In this document: in pieces, positions 11,063 through 19,427 of the stretch
Layout of the letters: each line of letters starts with the position of its first letter
How positions within the stretch are numbered: position 1 is the stretch's first letter
Assembly: GCF_001665785.1 (NCBI RefSeq)
Contig: NZ_LZSO01000039.1
Location: 62,001 to 126,000 of the forward strand
DNA: 64,000 nucleotides
Origin: Mycolicibacterium peregrinum
GTDB taxonomy: Bacteria > Actinomycetota > Actinomycetes > Mycobacteriales > Mycobacteriaceae
Reading direction: 5' to 3'
Translations under genes and position numbers: made by a program
Notes under the pieces: model-generated
The model's input: only the letters and a program-made list of their open reading frames with translations
Told to the model about the DNA's origin: nothing
Databases searched by the model: none

Positions 11063-12631
11063 GTGCGAAATCTGGCGCGGCGGGGCGAGACCCGTGCGGC
11101 CGACGCCTACGCCCGCGGGCTGTGGGTGTCCACGACCCTGGCCGACGCGCTGGCCGATGCCGCGCGGGACAACCCCGACCGGGTGCTGCTGGTCGACGGT
11201 GACATCACCCTGACGGCCCGCGAATTGCATGACCGGGCAAGGGCTCTGGCACTGCAGTTCACCGACTGGATGCCGGCCGGCAGCGTGGTGTCGTTCATGC
11301 TGCCCAACTGGCACGAGGCCGCGGCCATCTACCTCGGCGCCACGCTGGCGGGCATGGTGGTGAACCCGATCCTGCCGTCACTACGCGACCGGGAACTGTG
11401 CTTCATCCTCGACGACGCGCAGAGCCGGGCGATCTTCATCCCCGCCCGGTTCGGTAAACACGACTACGCGGCAATGCTGACCCGGGTGTGCAGCCAGATG
11501 GACAGGCCACCGGAGGTGGTGGTGCTGCGCGGAGATCCGGGGCCGCACCGCGCATTCGACGCGTTGCCGACCGCTCCGGAACGCGAACTTCCCGCGCTCG
11601 ACCCCGATGACATCCGCATGATCATGTACACCTCGGGAACCACAGGTCGGCCCAAAGGCGTACTGCACAGCCATAACTCGATCAACGCGTTGATCATGCA
11701 GCTTCGCGGGCACTGGATGATCGACCCCGGCGACACTTTTCTGGTGCCCTCCCCCATCGCGCACATCGGCGGCTCCATCTACGCCTTCGAGTGCCCGCTG
11801 CTGCTGGGCAGCACCGCCGTACTGATGCACCGCTGGAACGCCGATGACGGTGTGGCGCTGATGACCGAACATCGGTGCACTCACATGGCCGGGGCCACAC
11901 CGTTTCTGGAACAACTGCTGGCCGCCGCCGAACACGCCGGCACCCGGCTTCCCGACCTCAAGGTGTTCATCTGCGGCGGCGCCTCGGTACCGCCGTCACT
12001 GATCCGGCGGGCGTCGGACTACTTCGACCGGGCCGTGGTAAGCCGCGTGTACGGCTCGACCGAGGTCCCGGTTACCACCGTCGGCTCACTGGCCCCGGGA
12101 GGCGTCGAGCACGCCGCCGAGACCGACGGCCGCCCAGGGATCGCCGAGGTCCGGCTCGTCTCCGGCGAGATCAGGGCCCGTGGCCCCCAGATGCTGCGGG
12201 GCTACCTGCACCCCGAGGACGAGATCGAATCCTTCGACGAGAACGGATTTTTCCGCACCGGGGACCTCGGCCGCTGGGTGGACGGCGACTATCTGCAGGT
12301 GACCGGACGGGCCAAAGACCTCATCATCCGCAACGGCGAGAACATCTCCCCCAAGGAAGTCGAGGACATCCTGGTCGGTGAACTCGGCATCACCGAGGCA
12401 GCCGTCGTCGGCCTGCCCGATGAGCGCACCGGTGAACGTGCCTGCGCGGTGCTGGTGACCGCCGACGGCCAACGCCCCGACGTGGCCGACGTGGGCCGGG
12501 TGCTGGCCGAACACGGGCTCGCCCGGTTCAAGACACCTGAGCGGGTCGAGATCTGGGATGAACTGCCGAAGAACGACGCGGGCAAAGTGTTGAAGCATCA
12601 GATCCGAGCGACGCTGAAGGGGCACGACTAA
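11063..12631 (+). CDS. AMP-forming acyl-CoA synthetase (ligase)
   Basis: A 522-residue member of the ANL superfamily. It carries the ATP-binding P-loop MYTSGTTGRPKG near residue 190, the RTGDLG hinge region and the C-terminal K in PKNDAGKVLKHQ. It adenylates a carboxylic acid and transfers it to CoA. The GTG start has GAGGGA a few bases upstream. It follows the GntR gene after 6 bp and overlaps the SDR gene by one base (TAATG). Two ligases of this type in one operon suggest that two different acids, or two stages, need activation. Confidence 0.88.
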   Translation: MRNLARRGETRAADAYARGLWVSTTLADALADAARDNPDRVLLVDGDITLTARELHDRARALALQFTDWMPAGSVVSFMLPNWHEAAAIYLGATLAGMVVNPILPSLRDRELCFILDDAQSRAIFIPARFGKHDYAAMLTRVCSQMDRPPEVVVLRGDPGPHRAFDALPTAPERELPALDPDDIRMIMYTSGTTGRPKGVLHSHNSINALIMQLRGHWMIDPGDTFLVPSPIAHIGGSIYAFECPLLLGSTAVLMHRWNADDGVALMTEHRCTHMAGATPFLEQLLAAAEHAGTRLPDLKVFICGGASVPPSLIRRASDYFDRAVVSRVYGSTEVPVTTVGSLAPGGVEHAAETDGRPGIAEVRLVSGEIRARGPQMLRGYLHPEDEIESFDENGFFRTGDLGRWVDGDYLQVTGRAKDLIIRNGENISPKEVEDILVGELGITEAAVVGLPDERTGERACAVLVTADGQRPDVADVGRVLAEHGLARFKTPERVEIWDELPKNDAGKVLKHQIRATLKGHD

Positions 12632-13398
12632 TGCAGGTTGCGATCGTCACCGGAGCCAGCAGTGGCATCGGATTCGGCTGCGCCACCGCGCTTGCCGAGG
12701 CAGGCGTGGCGGTGCTCGGCACCGGCCGCGACGAGGACCGGCTGGCCGAACTCGAACGGATCGCCCCGGATCGGATCGCGACACTGGCCGTCGACCTGAC
12801 TGCCGATGACGCCCCACAACTAATCGTCGAGGCCGCCCTATCCCGCTGGGGCCGCATCGACTTTCTGATCAACAACGCCGGAGTCGGCAGCCCCAAGCCC
12901 CTGCACGAGACCGATGACGAAACCCTCGACCACTTCCTGGGCATCATGCTGCGCGCACCATTTCGATTGGCCCGCGACGTCATCCCGCACCTGGGTCCTG
13001 GTTCGGCCATCATCAACATCACTTCGACGTTCGCCGTTGTCGGCGGCCTCCGCGGCGGGGCGTATTCGGCGGCCAAGGGCGGACTGACGGCGCTGACCAC
13101 CCATATCGCCTGCCAGTACGGGGCCCAGGGCATCCGCTGCAATGCGGTGGCCCCGGGGGTGACGGTGACGCCGATGGTCGAACAACGCCTCAACGATCCC
13201 GGCTTCCGCAAGATGCAGACCGAGATGACTCCACACACCCGACTGGGCCGGGTCGAGGACATCGCGTCCACCGTCGCTTTCCTGTGCTCCGACGGGGGCA
13301 GCTTCATCAACGGTCAGACCATCGTCGTCGACGGCGGCTGGAGCTCGACGAAGTATCTTTCCGATTTCGCGCTGAACGCCAAGTGGGTTGCAGAGTGA
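12631..13398 (+). CDS. SDR family oxidoreductase
   Basis: A 255-residue classical short-chain dehydrogenase: TGASSGIG at residues 7-14, NNAG near 88, and the catalytic YSAAK. The C-terminal segment FINGQTIVVDGGW is standard for the family. Its start ATG shares a base with the previous stop codon, and its stop overlaps the next GTG start, so it is tightly coupled to the two ligase genes. Likely oxidation of a hydroxy intermediate with NAD(P)+. Confidence 0.88.
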   Translation: MQVAIVTGASSGIGFGCATALAEAGVAVLGTGRDEDRLAELERIAPDRIATLAVDLTADDAPQLIVEAALSRWGRIDFLINNAGVGSPKPLHETDDETLDHFLGIMLRAPFRLARDVIPHLGPGSAIINITSTFAVVGGLRGGAYSAAKGGLTALTTHIACQYGAQGIRCNAVAPGVTVTPMVEQRLNDPGFRKMQTEMTPHTRLGRVEDIASTVAFLCSDGGSFINGQTIVVDGGWSSTKYLSDFALNAKWVAE

Positions 13399-14864
13399 AC
13401 ACTTTCGTGGTCCTCGATCAGGCCGCCGACCGGTTCGGCGACCACGGCGCGGTGTTCCTGGGGGAACGCCAAGTCCACACCTGGGCACAGTTGCGCGACC
13501 GGGTACTGCGACTGGCCACCACATTGAAGGCCCTCGGTGATCGCGGTACACGCATCGCCGTCGCCAGTGAGAACCGGCCCGAGATCATCGAGCTGATGTT
13601 CGCGATCTGGGCGGCCGAATGCGTGTTCGTGCCGATCAACTACAAGCTTCATCCTCGTGAGATGGCCGACATCCTCGACGATTCCGGTGCCGTGCAGGTG
13701 TTCGCGTCGGCCAAGGTCGCCGAGGGGCTGGCATCGGTGACCGGGGCGCCCGTCGAAACCATCGGTGACCAGACCTATGCGGCCCGGTTCGATGCCGAGC
13801 CCGCGGACCCGCCGTCGACCGATCCCGCGGCTCTGGCCTGGCTGTTCTACACCAGCGGCACCACCGGAAAGTCCAAGGGCGCCATGCTGTCCCACCGCAA
13901 TCTGATGGCGATGACGGTGGCGCACCTGGCTGATTTCGATGATCCGGACGAGAACTGCAGCCTGATCCACGGCGCCCCGATGTCCCACGGTTCCGGCCTG
14001 TACATCCCGCCGTACGTGCTGCGCGGCGCCCGTCAGGTGATACCGGCATCCTCTGCGTTCGAACCTGACGAGTTCCTGGACCTGTGCGGTCACCATCCCG
14101 GCAGCAGCGCCTTTCTCGCTCCGACCATGGTGCAGCGCCTGATCCAGACGGGCAGGCCCCGCCCCGAGAACCTGAAAACCGTGGTCTACGGCGGCGGCCC
14201 GATGTACGTCGACAGCCTCAAGAAGGCGCTGGCCGCCTACGGCCCGATCTTTGTCCAGCTCTACGGTCAGGGCGAGGCGCCGATGACGATCACCGGATTG
14301 CGGCGTCGCGACCACATCGACGCCGATGATGCGACGCTGGGCTCGGTCGGCTATCCCCGCTCCGGGGTGGAGGTCGCCGTGCTCACCGAGTCCGGGAAAC
14401 CGGCGGGCGTCGACGAGATCGGCGAGATCGTCTGCCGCGGCGACGTCGTCATGTCGGGCTACTGGAACAACCCGGCGGCCACCGCGGCGACCCTCAAAGA
14501 CGGCTGGCTGCACACCGGCGACATGGGATCGTTCGACAACCGCGGCTACCTCACCCTGCGGGACCGGTCCAAGGACGTCGTGATCAGCGGAGGCAGCAAC
14601 ATCTATCCCCGCGAGGTGGAAGAGGCGCTGCTGGAGCATCCCGACGTGGTCGAGGCCGGGGTCGTCGGGGCTCCCGACCCCGAATGGGGCGAGGTGGTCG
14701 TGGCGTTCGTGGTGGGTGAGGTCGATGCCGCAGGGCTCGACGCGCATCTGCTGGAGCGGATCGCCCGCTTCAAGCGGCCCAAGCGTTACGAGTTCATCGA
14801 CGCGCTACCGAAGAACAGCTACGGCAAGGTGCTCAAGCGCGAGCTGCGGGAGCGGCTGGCGTGA
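13395..14864 (+). CDS. AMP-forming acyl-CoA synthetase (ligase)
   Basis: A 489-residue ANL ligase with P-loop FYTSGTTGKSKGA near residue 157, HTGDMG and the C-terminal catalytic Lys in PKNSYGKVLKR. The true start is the GTG at 13395, overlapping the SDR stop by 4 bp; longer in-frame extensions run through the SDR gene and are not credible. It resembles fatty or aromatic acid-CoA ligases (FadD type). It is only distantly similar to the ligase at 11063, so a different acid is likely. Confidence 0.88.
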   Translation: MNTFVVLDQAADRFGDHGAVFLGERQVHTWAQLRDRVLRLATTLKALGDRGTRIAVASENRPEIIELMFAIWAAECVFVPINYKLHPREMADILDDSGAVQVFASAKVAEGLASVTGAPVETIGDQTYAARFDAEPADPPSTDPAALAWLFYTSGTTGKSKGAMLSHRNLMAMTVAHLADFDDPDENCSLIHGAPMSHGSGLYIPPYVLRGARQVIPASSAFEPDEFLDLCGHHPGSSAFLAPTMVQRLIQTGRPRPENLKTVVYGGGPMYVDSLKKALAAYGPIFVQLYGQGEAPMTITGLRRRDHIDADDATLGSVGYPRSGVEVAVLTESGKPAGVDEIGEIVCRGDVVMSGYWNNPAATAATLKDGWLHTGDMGSFDNRGYLTLRDRSKDVVISGGSNIYPREVEEALLEHPDVVEAGVVGAPDPEWGEVVVAFVVGEVDAAGLDAHLLERIARFKRPKRYEFIDALPKNSYGKVLKRELRERLA

Positions 14865-15853
14865 CCGCAACCGTCGAGGAGTTGTCGTGCGGTCTACCAC
14901 CGGGACCGGATTTTGCCGACTTGGCGGTCTACGCCGAACAACTCGGGTACGCGCGGGTATGGATCTTCGACTCGGCGGCACTGTGGGAGGATCCGTTCGT
15001 GCACCTCGGTCTGGCTGCACAGCGCACCACGCGCATCGGCTTGGCCAGCGCCGTTCTGATCCCGGCACAACGCTCAGAGATGGCGATGGCATCGGCCATC
15101 GCCACCATCGCACGCCTGTCAGACGACCGGTTCCGGCCGTGTTTCGGCACCGGCGCAACCGCACGGCGGACACTCGGCCAGCGACCATGGACGCTCAAGG
15201 CCCTCCGCGACTATGTTCTTATCATCCGCGAATTGCTCTCGGGCGGAACAACGCTCATTGATGGCGCCCCGGCACGCATGTTGCATGCCGATGGCTTGAC
15301 GGCGGCCAGACCGGTGGCGGCCCCGGTCTGGCTCAGTGTGTTCGGTCCGCGAGGGGCCGAGATGGCCGAGTCCGTGGCCGACGGGATCATCGGTCTGCCG
15401 CATCCGCGGCTCCCCACTGCGACCCTGATTTCGGGAACCGTCCTGGCCCCCGGCGAGGCGCCGGACTGTGATCGTGTCCGTCAGGCTGTCGGTCCGTGGC
15501 GCGTTGTCGAGTGGCACAACGCCTACGCCACCGGAGGCGCCGATGCGGTTGACCGGCTGCCCGGCGGCCGACAATGGCGCGAAACTGTCGAACGGCTTGC
15601 CGCACCGGACGAACGTCACCTGGTGACCGACGAAGGCCACGTCACCCATCTCACGGAGCGAGACCGGCCACTGCTCGAGCACATCGGCGCAAAGTCGAAC
15701 ATCAACGTTCAGTCCCTGGTCGGCACCCCGGCCGAAGTCAGCCAGAAGGTGTCGCGCATCTTCGGCTTCGGCTACAGCGAAATCATCTACACCCCTGCGG
15801 GACCCGATGTCCGGCGGGAGATGCGCGGATTCATGGAAGCCCTGACTCGCTGA
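14861..15853 (+). CDS. LLM-class oxidoreductase, probably F420-dependent
   Basis: A 330-residue TIM-barrel protein of the luciferase-like family with AEQLGYARVWIFDSAALWEDPF near the N-terminus and RIGLASAVLIP. The length and lack of the longer luciferase insertion match mycobacterial F420-dependent oxidoreductases. It starts with GTG overlapping the ligase stop by 4 bp and is the last gene of the rightward operon. It faces the DapB-like gene convergently with a 12-bp gap in which I see no hairpin. Confidence 0.82.
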   Translation: MTATVEELSCGLPPGPDFADLAVYAEQLGYARVWIFDSAALWEDPFVHLGLAAQRTTRIGLASAVLIPAQRSEMAMASAIATIARLSDDRFRPCFGTGATARRTLGQRPWTLKALRDYVLIIRELLSGGTTLIDGAPARMLHADGLTAARPVAAPVWLSVFGPRGAEMAESVADGIIGLPHPRLPTATLISGTVLAPGEAPDCDRVRQAVGPWRVVEWHNAYATGGADAVDRLPGGRQWRETVERLAAPDERHLVTDEGHVTHLTERDRPLLEHIGAKSNINVQSLVGTPAEVSQKVSRIFGFGYSEIIYTPAGPDVRREMRGFMEALTR

Positions 15854-15865
15854 CTCGTCACAGGA

Positions 15866-16939
15866 TCACCACATCAGCCCGCGGATCAGCGCGGTCGGTG
15901 GGATATCCTCGGCGGCAATCAATCCCGCCGGAGCGTCACACACCCAGTCGATCGCGTTGACCACCCGTGCCGCGGTGGACACACATCCGGCGTCGGTCAC
16001 GTCGAGCGTCGGATGGGACAGCTCAGTGCTCACCTCGATACGCAGCTCGCCCTCCACGATCACCTTGTGCACCCCGGACTGACCTTCCGGCGGATACTCC
16101 CAATCCGGCGCCGCCGCCGGGGTCAGCCGGGTGGTGTGCTCGATCGTGATGATGGGAACGCCGCCGCGCACCCCTTCGGCGGCGAACCGCACTCCGGCCA
16201 GTTGTCCTGGCTCGACGGTCATCATCGTGCACTCGATACGGTCGGGGCTGTACCACGGCTCGAAACGCTGACCGACCTCGTCGAGTTCCACCCCCAGCCG
16301 TTCGGCGAGGTTGCGCACCAGACCGCCGAACATCGCCGTGATCACCCCCGGCTGCAATGCCATCGGCAGGTCGTCGTCGGGGGTGGTGCCGAAACCCATG
16401 GCGGTGCCGGTGTATTCGTAGTCGTCGTAATTGCCGTAGTCGAAGATCTCCTTGACTGTCACCGACTCGGCACGCGTGACCAGGCTGAGCGCCGCGTACA
16501 CCGCGGTGTCCCCGGAATACCCGGGGTCGATGCCGTTGACATACAGCGAGGAGTTCCCCGCCGAACATGCCTCCTCAAGCGGCACCCGCAACCAGTCGTC
16601 GGCCTGGCGCGGTGTCACCAGCCACACCATGGAGGTTCCGACGACGTTGATCCCCGCCGCCAGGAACCGCGACATCTGCTCGATCGCCTCCATCGGCCTG
16701 GTCTCGCCCAAGGCTGTGTAGACCACGCAATCGGGCCCGAGCGCGATGAGCGCGTCGATGTCGTCGGTCGCGATGACACCCGTCGGCTCGGCGATTCCAC
16801 ACAATTCGGCAGCATCGCGGCCGATCTTGTCCGGGCCGGAGGCATGAACACCCACCAACTTGAGATCCGGCCTGCCGATGATCGTGGCCAGCGAATGCCT
16901 GCCGACGTTCCCGGTCGAGAATTGGACCACTCTGCGCAT
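15866..16939 (-). CDS. DapB-like NAD(P)-binding dehydrogenase
   Basis: A 357-residue protein with an N-terminal Rossmann fold (VVQFSTGNVGRHSL) like dihydrodipicolinate reductase and 2,4-diaminopentanoate dehydrogenase. Other segments are GADCVVY-like GPDCVVYTAL, AAGINVVGTS and NGIDPGYSGD. Its reaction is unknown; relatives reduce or oxidise imine or carbonyl groups. I start at ATG 16939 rather than an in-frame TTG two codons upstream. The gene follows an SDR gene after 18 bp. Two relatives lie at 24298 and 25340, so three paralogs occur in this window. Confidence 0.8.
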   Translation of the reverse strand: MRRVVQFSTGNVGRHSLATIIGRPDLKLVGVHASGPDKIGRDAAELCGIAEPTGVIATDDIDALIALGPDCVVYTALGETRPMEAIEQMSRFLAAGINVVGTSMVWLVTPRQADDWLRVPLEEACSAGNSSLYVNGIDPGYSGDTAVYAALSLVTRAESVTVKEIFDYGNYDDYEYTGTAMGFGTTPDDDLPMALQPGVITAMFGGLVRNLAERLGVELDEVGQRFEPWYSPDRIECTMMTVEPGQLAGVRFAAEGVRGGVPIITIEHTTRLTPAAAPDWEYPPEGQSGVHKVIVEGELRIEVSTELSHPTLDVTDAGCVSTAARVVNAIDWVCDAPAGLIAAEDIPPTALIRGLMW

Positions 16940-16957
16940 CGTCAATCCTGTTCCTGC

Positions 16958-17746
16958 TCAGTAGTCGGGGATCGGCAGCGGCGAGTTGTTCGAGTCGATA
17001 CCGCCGTCAACGTGGAAGATGGCGTTCGTCGCGTAGCAGTCGCGCGTGGACAGATACACGCACAACCTTCCGAGGTCCTCCACATCGCCGAGGCGATGCA
17101 ACGGCGTCGCCTCCTTCATCTTCTCCAACGACCCGGGTAACAAGTCAAGGCTTCCTTGTAAACCATCGGTCGCGAACGACCCCAGCGCGATCGCGTTCAC
17201 CCGGATCTTGGGCGCCAACTCCTGCGCCATCGCACGGGTGAGCGCCTCAAGACCGCCTTTTGCCGTGCAGTAGGCGGTCAAGGCACGGATGCCGAACCGG
17301 GCCGACCCCGAAGAAATGTTGACGATCGAGCCGTGTCCGGCCGCGATCATGTGTGGCGCGACAAGCTGACTCATGATGAACGCCGAAGTGACACACCAGT
17401 CGAAGGTGTGCCTGAAGTCCTCGTCGGTGATGTCGAGGAACCGCGCATAGGTGGATCCGCCGACGTTGTTGATGAGGATGTCGATGCGGCCGAACCGCTC
17501 CATGGCCGTGCCCACCACTCGCTCCCCGTCGGGCCGGCTCATCGCGTCGGCGACCACCGCCATGCCCTTACCGCCCGCGGCTTCGATGCCGGCGATGGTC
17601 TCGACGATGTCGGATTCCGTTCTCGCCGTGCCGACCACGGTCGCGCCGGCCTCTGCCAGCACTCGCGCGATACCTTGCCCGACGCCCTTTCCGGCGCCGG
17701 TCACGATCGCGACCTGACCTTCCAGGCCGAACTGCTCCATTGCCAT
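16958..17746 (-). CDS. SDR family oxidoreductase
   Basis: A 262-residue short-chain dehydrogenase with TGAGKGVGQG near residue 17, NNVGG near 92 and catalytic YCTAK. ATG 17746 is preceded by GGGGAG at good spacing. With the DapB-like gene it forms a two-gene leftward unit whose promoter must lie in the 151-bp gap shared with the membrane-protein gene at 17898. The TetR-type operator there could therefore affect both directions. Confidence 0.87.
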   Translation of the reverse strand: MAMEQFGLEGQVAIVTGAGKGVGQGIARVLAEAGATVVGTARTESDIVETIAGIEAAGGKGMAVVADAMSRPDGERVVGTAMERFGRIDILINNVGGSTYARFLDITDEDFRHTFDWCVTSAFIMSQLVAPHMIAAGHGSIVNISSGSARFGIRALTAYCTAKGGLEALTRAMAQELAPKIRVNAIALGSFATDGLQGSLDLLPGSLEKMKEATPLHRLGDVEDLGRLCVYLSTRDCYATNAIFHVDGGIDSNNSPLPIPDY

Positions 17747-17861
17747 ATGCGTCTCCCCGTCGAGGTGCTGTCAACCAGCTCCGCCGAAATGGCATTCCAG
17801 CAGTGAAAATTCGAGTGAGCTCCGGCTGGAATGCGATTTCGGCGAGAGGGCGGGCAGGCGA

Positions 17862-17897
17862 TTGACTGCCCATGTTGATTGACTATAGTCAGTCTGC
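17862..17897 (+). promoter_or_regulatory. Leaderless promoter overlapped by TetR-type operator
   Basis: TTGACT (17862-17867), a 16-bp spacer and TATAGT (17884-17889) make a good sigma-A promoter. The expected start of transcription falls at or within a base or two of the ATG at 17898, so the mRNA would be leaderless; no ribosome site is present. The -10 is embedded in the perfect 12-bp palindrome TGACTATAGTCA (17880-17891), matched by a second site at 18648-18659. Confidence 0.6.
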
Positions 17898-18629
17898 ATG
17901 AACTTGCCAACGTTCAATCTGAAGCGTGGCGGCAGTGCGGACGACGTGGCGCGCCCGTCGGCCAGCGGGCTCGACGAACACCTGGAGGCCTCCCAGCGTG
18001 CGCAGCGCCAGGCCGACAAATGGCTCATTTCCGGCAGCCTGCTGATCGGCTCCGCAGCCCTCGGCATCTTCGGCCTGCCGCTGTTCCTCAGAGGCGTCTG
18101 GCTGCTTCGCAGAGCTCAGCGCGACGGATTGTCGGTCCGGCCGATGCTGGTCACATTGATCGGTTATCTGGTCATCATCGACGCCGCCATCAACACCGTC
18201 GGCTGGGCTCTCGACGTCGCCGCCAACCACACCATTCTCGCCCGAATCCTGTTGAACGGCTGGGGCGCAATGTTCGACGCCGGCTACTTCTGGCACTACA
18301 ACGAGCTGTGGATCGGCGGGGCCGCGGGGCCCGGCGAGAAGGCGATGGAAGTCGGCATGATCCTCACGGTCTTCACCATGCGGATCGCCGCGGGTATCGG
18401 CTTCCTCCAGATGAAGCGGTGGGGTCACCAATGGATGATCATCACCTGCTGGATGGGGATCGTCATCTGGTGCCTCTACGTGTTCAACATGACGATGTTC
18501 GCCGATGTCCGGTTCGCCGGGGTCGTACTGCCGGTCGTCGGGTGGTGGCTTTACGACATCTTCTACATCACTCCGTTCCTCGCGATCCCGTACCTGCATT
18601 CGGTCAATCGCGAGATCTTCTCCGACTAG
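17898..18629 (+). CDS. Polytopic membrane protein, paralog 1 (function unknown)
   Basis: I do not recognise the family. The 243 residues comprise a hydrophilic N-terminus (1-40) and about five or six hydrophobic segments (roughly 42-70, 84-108, 115-135, 153-172, 178-202 and 207-233). Between segments lies a Trp/Tyr-rich stretch, FDAGYFWHYNELW, with D127, H133 and E136, and further on H177. All are identical in the paralog at 21910, and could form a metal or cofactor site (inference). The gene stands alone before the TetR gene under its own operator. The neighbouring NorD/NorQ-like genes suggest it is part of a membrane enzyme needing assembly. Confidence 0.8.
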   Translation: MNLPTFNLKRGGSADDVARPSASGLDEHLEASQRAQRQADKWLISGSLLIGSAALGIFGLPLFLRGVWLLRRAQRDGLSVRPMLVTLIGYLVIIDAAINTVGWALDVAANHTILARILLNGWGAMFDAGYFWHYNELWIGGAAGPGEKAMEVGMILTVFTMRIAAGIGFLQMKRWGHQWMIITCWMGIVIWCLYVFNMTMFADVRFAGVVLPVVGWWLYDIFYITPFLAIPYLHSVNREIFSD

Positions 18630-18646
18630 TCCAATGACTTCACTCA

Positions 18647-18675
18647 TTGACTGCAATCAGTAAGTGAGTTAGAAA
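18647..18675 (+). promoter_or_regulatory. Promoter of the TetR-led operon with second operator
   Basis: TTGACT (18647-18652), a 17-bp spacer and TAGAAA (18670-18675) form a candidate promoter. The -35 is part of TGACTGCAATCA (18648-18659), which matches the palindrome at 17880-17891 at 9 of 12 positions and keeps the TGACT...TCA arms. This fits autoregulation by the adjacent TetR protein. Confidence 0.5.
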
Positions 18676-18685
18676 TGAGCGCAAC

Positions 18686-19288
18686 ATGACGCCACAGACC
18701 AAGCAGTCGGCGCGCGAGTTGCGCCGACTGCAAACGCGGGAACGGATACTCGGCGCGGCAGTCGCCGAGTTCCAGGCGTCAGGCATGACCGGGGCGGACG
18801 TCGGCGCGATCGTCAGTGCCGCAGGCGTCGCCCACGGCACCTTTTTCTTTCATTTCCCCAGCAAGGAACACGTCCTGCTCGAACTGGAGCGGCGTGAAGA
18901 GACGCGCATGGCAGCCGAATTCGCCGGCTTTCTGGAGAACACGCATGATCTCGCGACGGCGTTGACCGAGCTCGTCCGTCTGGTGGGCAGCCTGGAGCAA
19001 CGATTCGGACCGCTTCTGTTCAAAGAACTTCTCGCGCTGCACTTCTCGCCGACACGTCCGACCAAGGACGAATGGAGCGACCACCCGATGATCGTTCTGC
19101 TCGTCCGCGAGATCGAACGCGCCCGCGGCGACGGCGAGGTGCATCCCGAGGTCGACGCCTTCTACAGCGCCGCATTCTTCCTGCTGGGGATCTACGGCGT
19201 CCTGACCACCACCGCCAACAGCCAGCACCGCGACGCGATGCTGGCCAACTTGGTCATCACTGCACTACGAGGACTGGAGGTCCGATGA
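18686..19288 (+). CDS. TetR family transcriptional regulator
   Basis: A 200-residue TetR-type repressor. Residues 15-60 hold the helix-turn-helix (RERILGAAVAEFQASGMTGADVGAIVSAAGVAHGTFFFHFPSKEHV, read across two lines of the domain). The C-terminal part is the variable ligand-binding domain. The gene lies inside the membrane-protein/maturase cluster and has a matching dyad at its own promoter and at that of the preceding gene. It is the best candidate for local control by a small hydrophobic inducer (inference). Confidence 0.9.
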   Translation: MTPQTKQSARELRRLQTRERILGAAVAEFQASGMTGADVGAIVSAAGVAHGTFFFHFPSKEHVLLELERREETRMAAEFAGFLENTHDLATALTELVRLVGSLEQRFGPLLFKELLALHFSPTRPTKDEWSDHPMIVLLVREIERARGDGEVHPEVDAFYSAAFFLLGIYGVLTTTANSQHRDAMLANLVITALRGLEVR

Positions 19289-19314
19289 ATCATCCCTTCT
19301 GCGAGGAGAACTGA
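19285..19314 (+). CDS. Possible 9-codon micro-ORF
   Basis: ATG at 19285 overlaps the TetR stop codon (ATGA) and has GGAGG 4 bases upstream, followed by nine codons (MNHPFCEEN) and a stop. Its last codons contain the GAGGAG that serves as ribosome site for the next small gene at 19316. It may act only as a coupling element passing ribosomes from tetR to the short membrane protein. Too short to judge by composition. Confidence 0.3.
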   Translation: MNHPFCEEN

Positions 19315-19315
19315 C

Positions 19316-19423
19316 GTGGCCGGTTGGATCTGGGAGATACTCCGCTACGTGGCCGCCTGGGGCGGCACCGGCTTGATCATCTGGTTCTGGTACTGGATGT
19401 TCTCCAACATCGGCACCTTCTGA
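19316..19423 (+). CDS. Small single-TM protein, Trp-rich (35 aa)
   Basis: A 35-residue ORF starting with GTG behind a strong GAGGAG ribosome site 7 bases upstream. It is one hydrophobic helix with six tryptophans (AGWIWEILRYVAAWGG, then LIIWFWYW). It ends 4 bp before the NorD-like gene. Position, codon use and ribosome site support a real gene. I infer a small accessory subunit of the membrane complex formed with the paralogous membrane proteins. No homologous family is known to me. Confidence 0.6.
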   Translation: MAGWIWEILRYVAAWGGTGLIIWFWYWMFSNIGTF

Positions 19424-19427
19424 AGGC

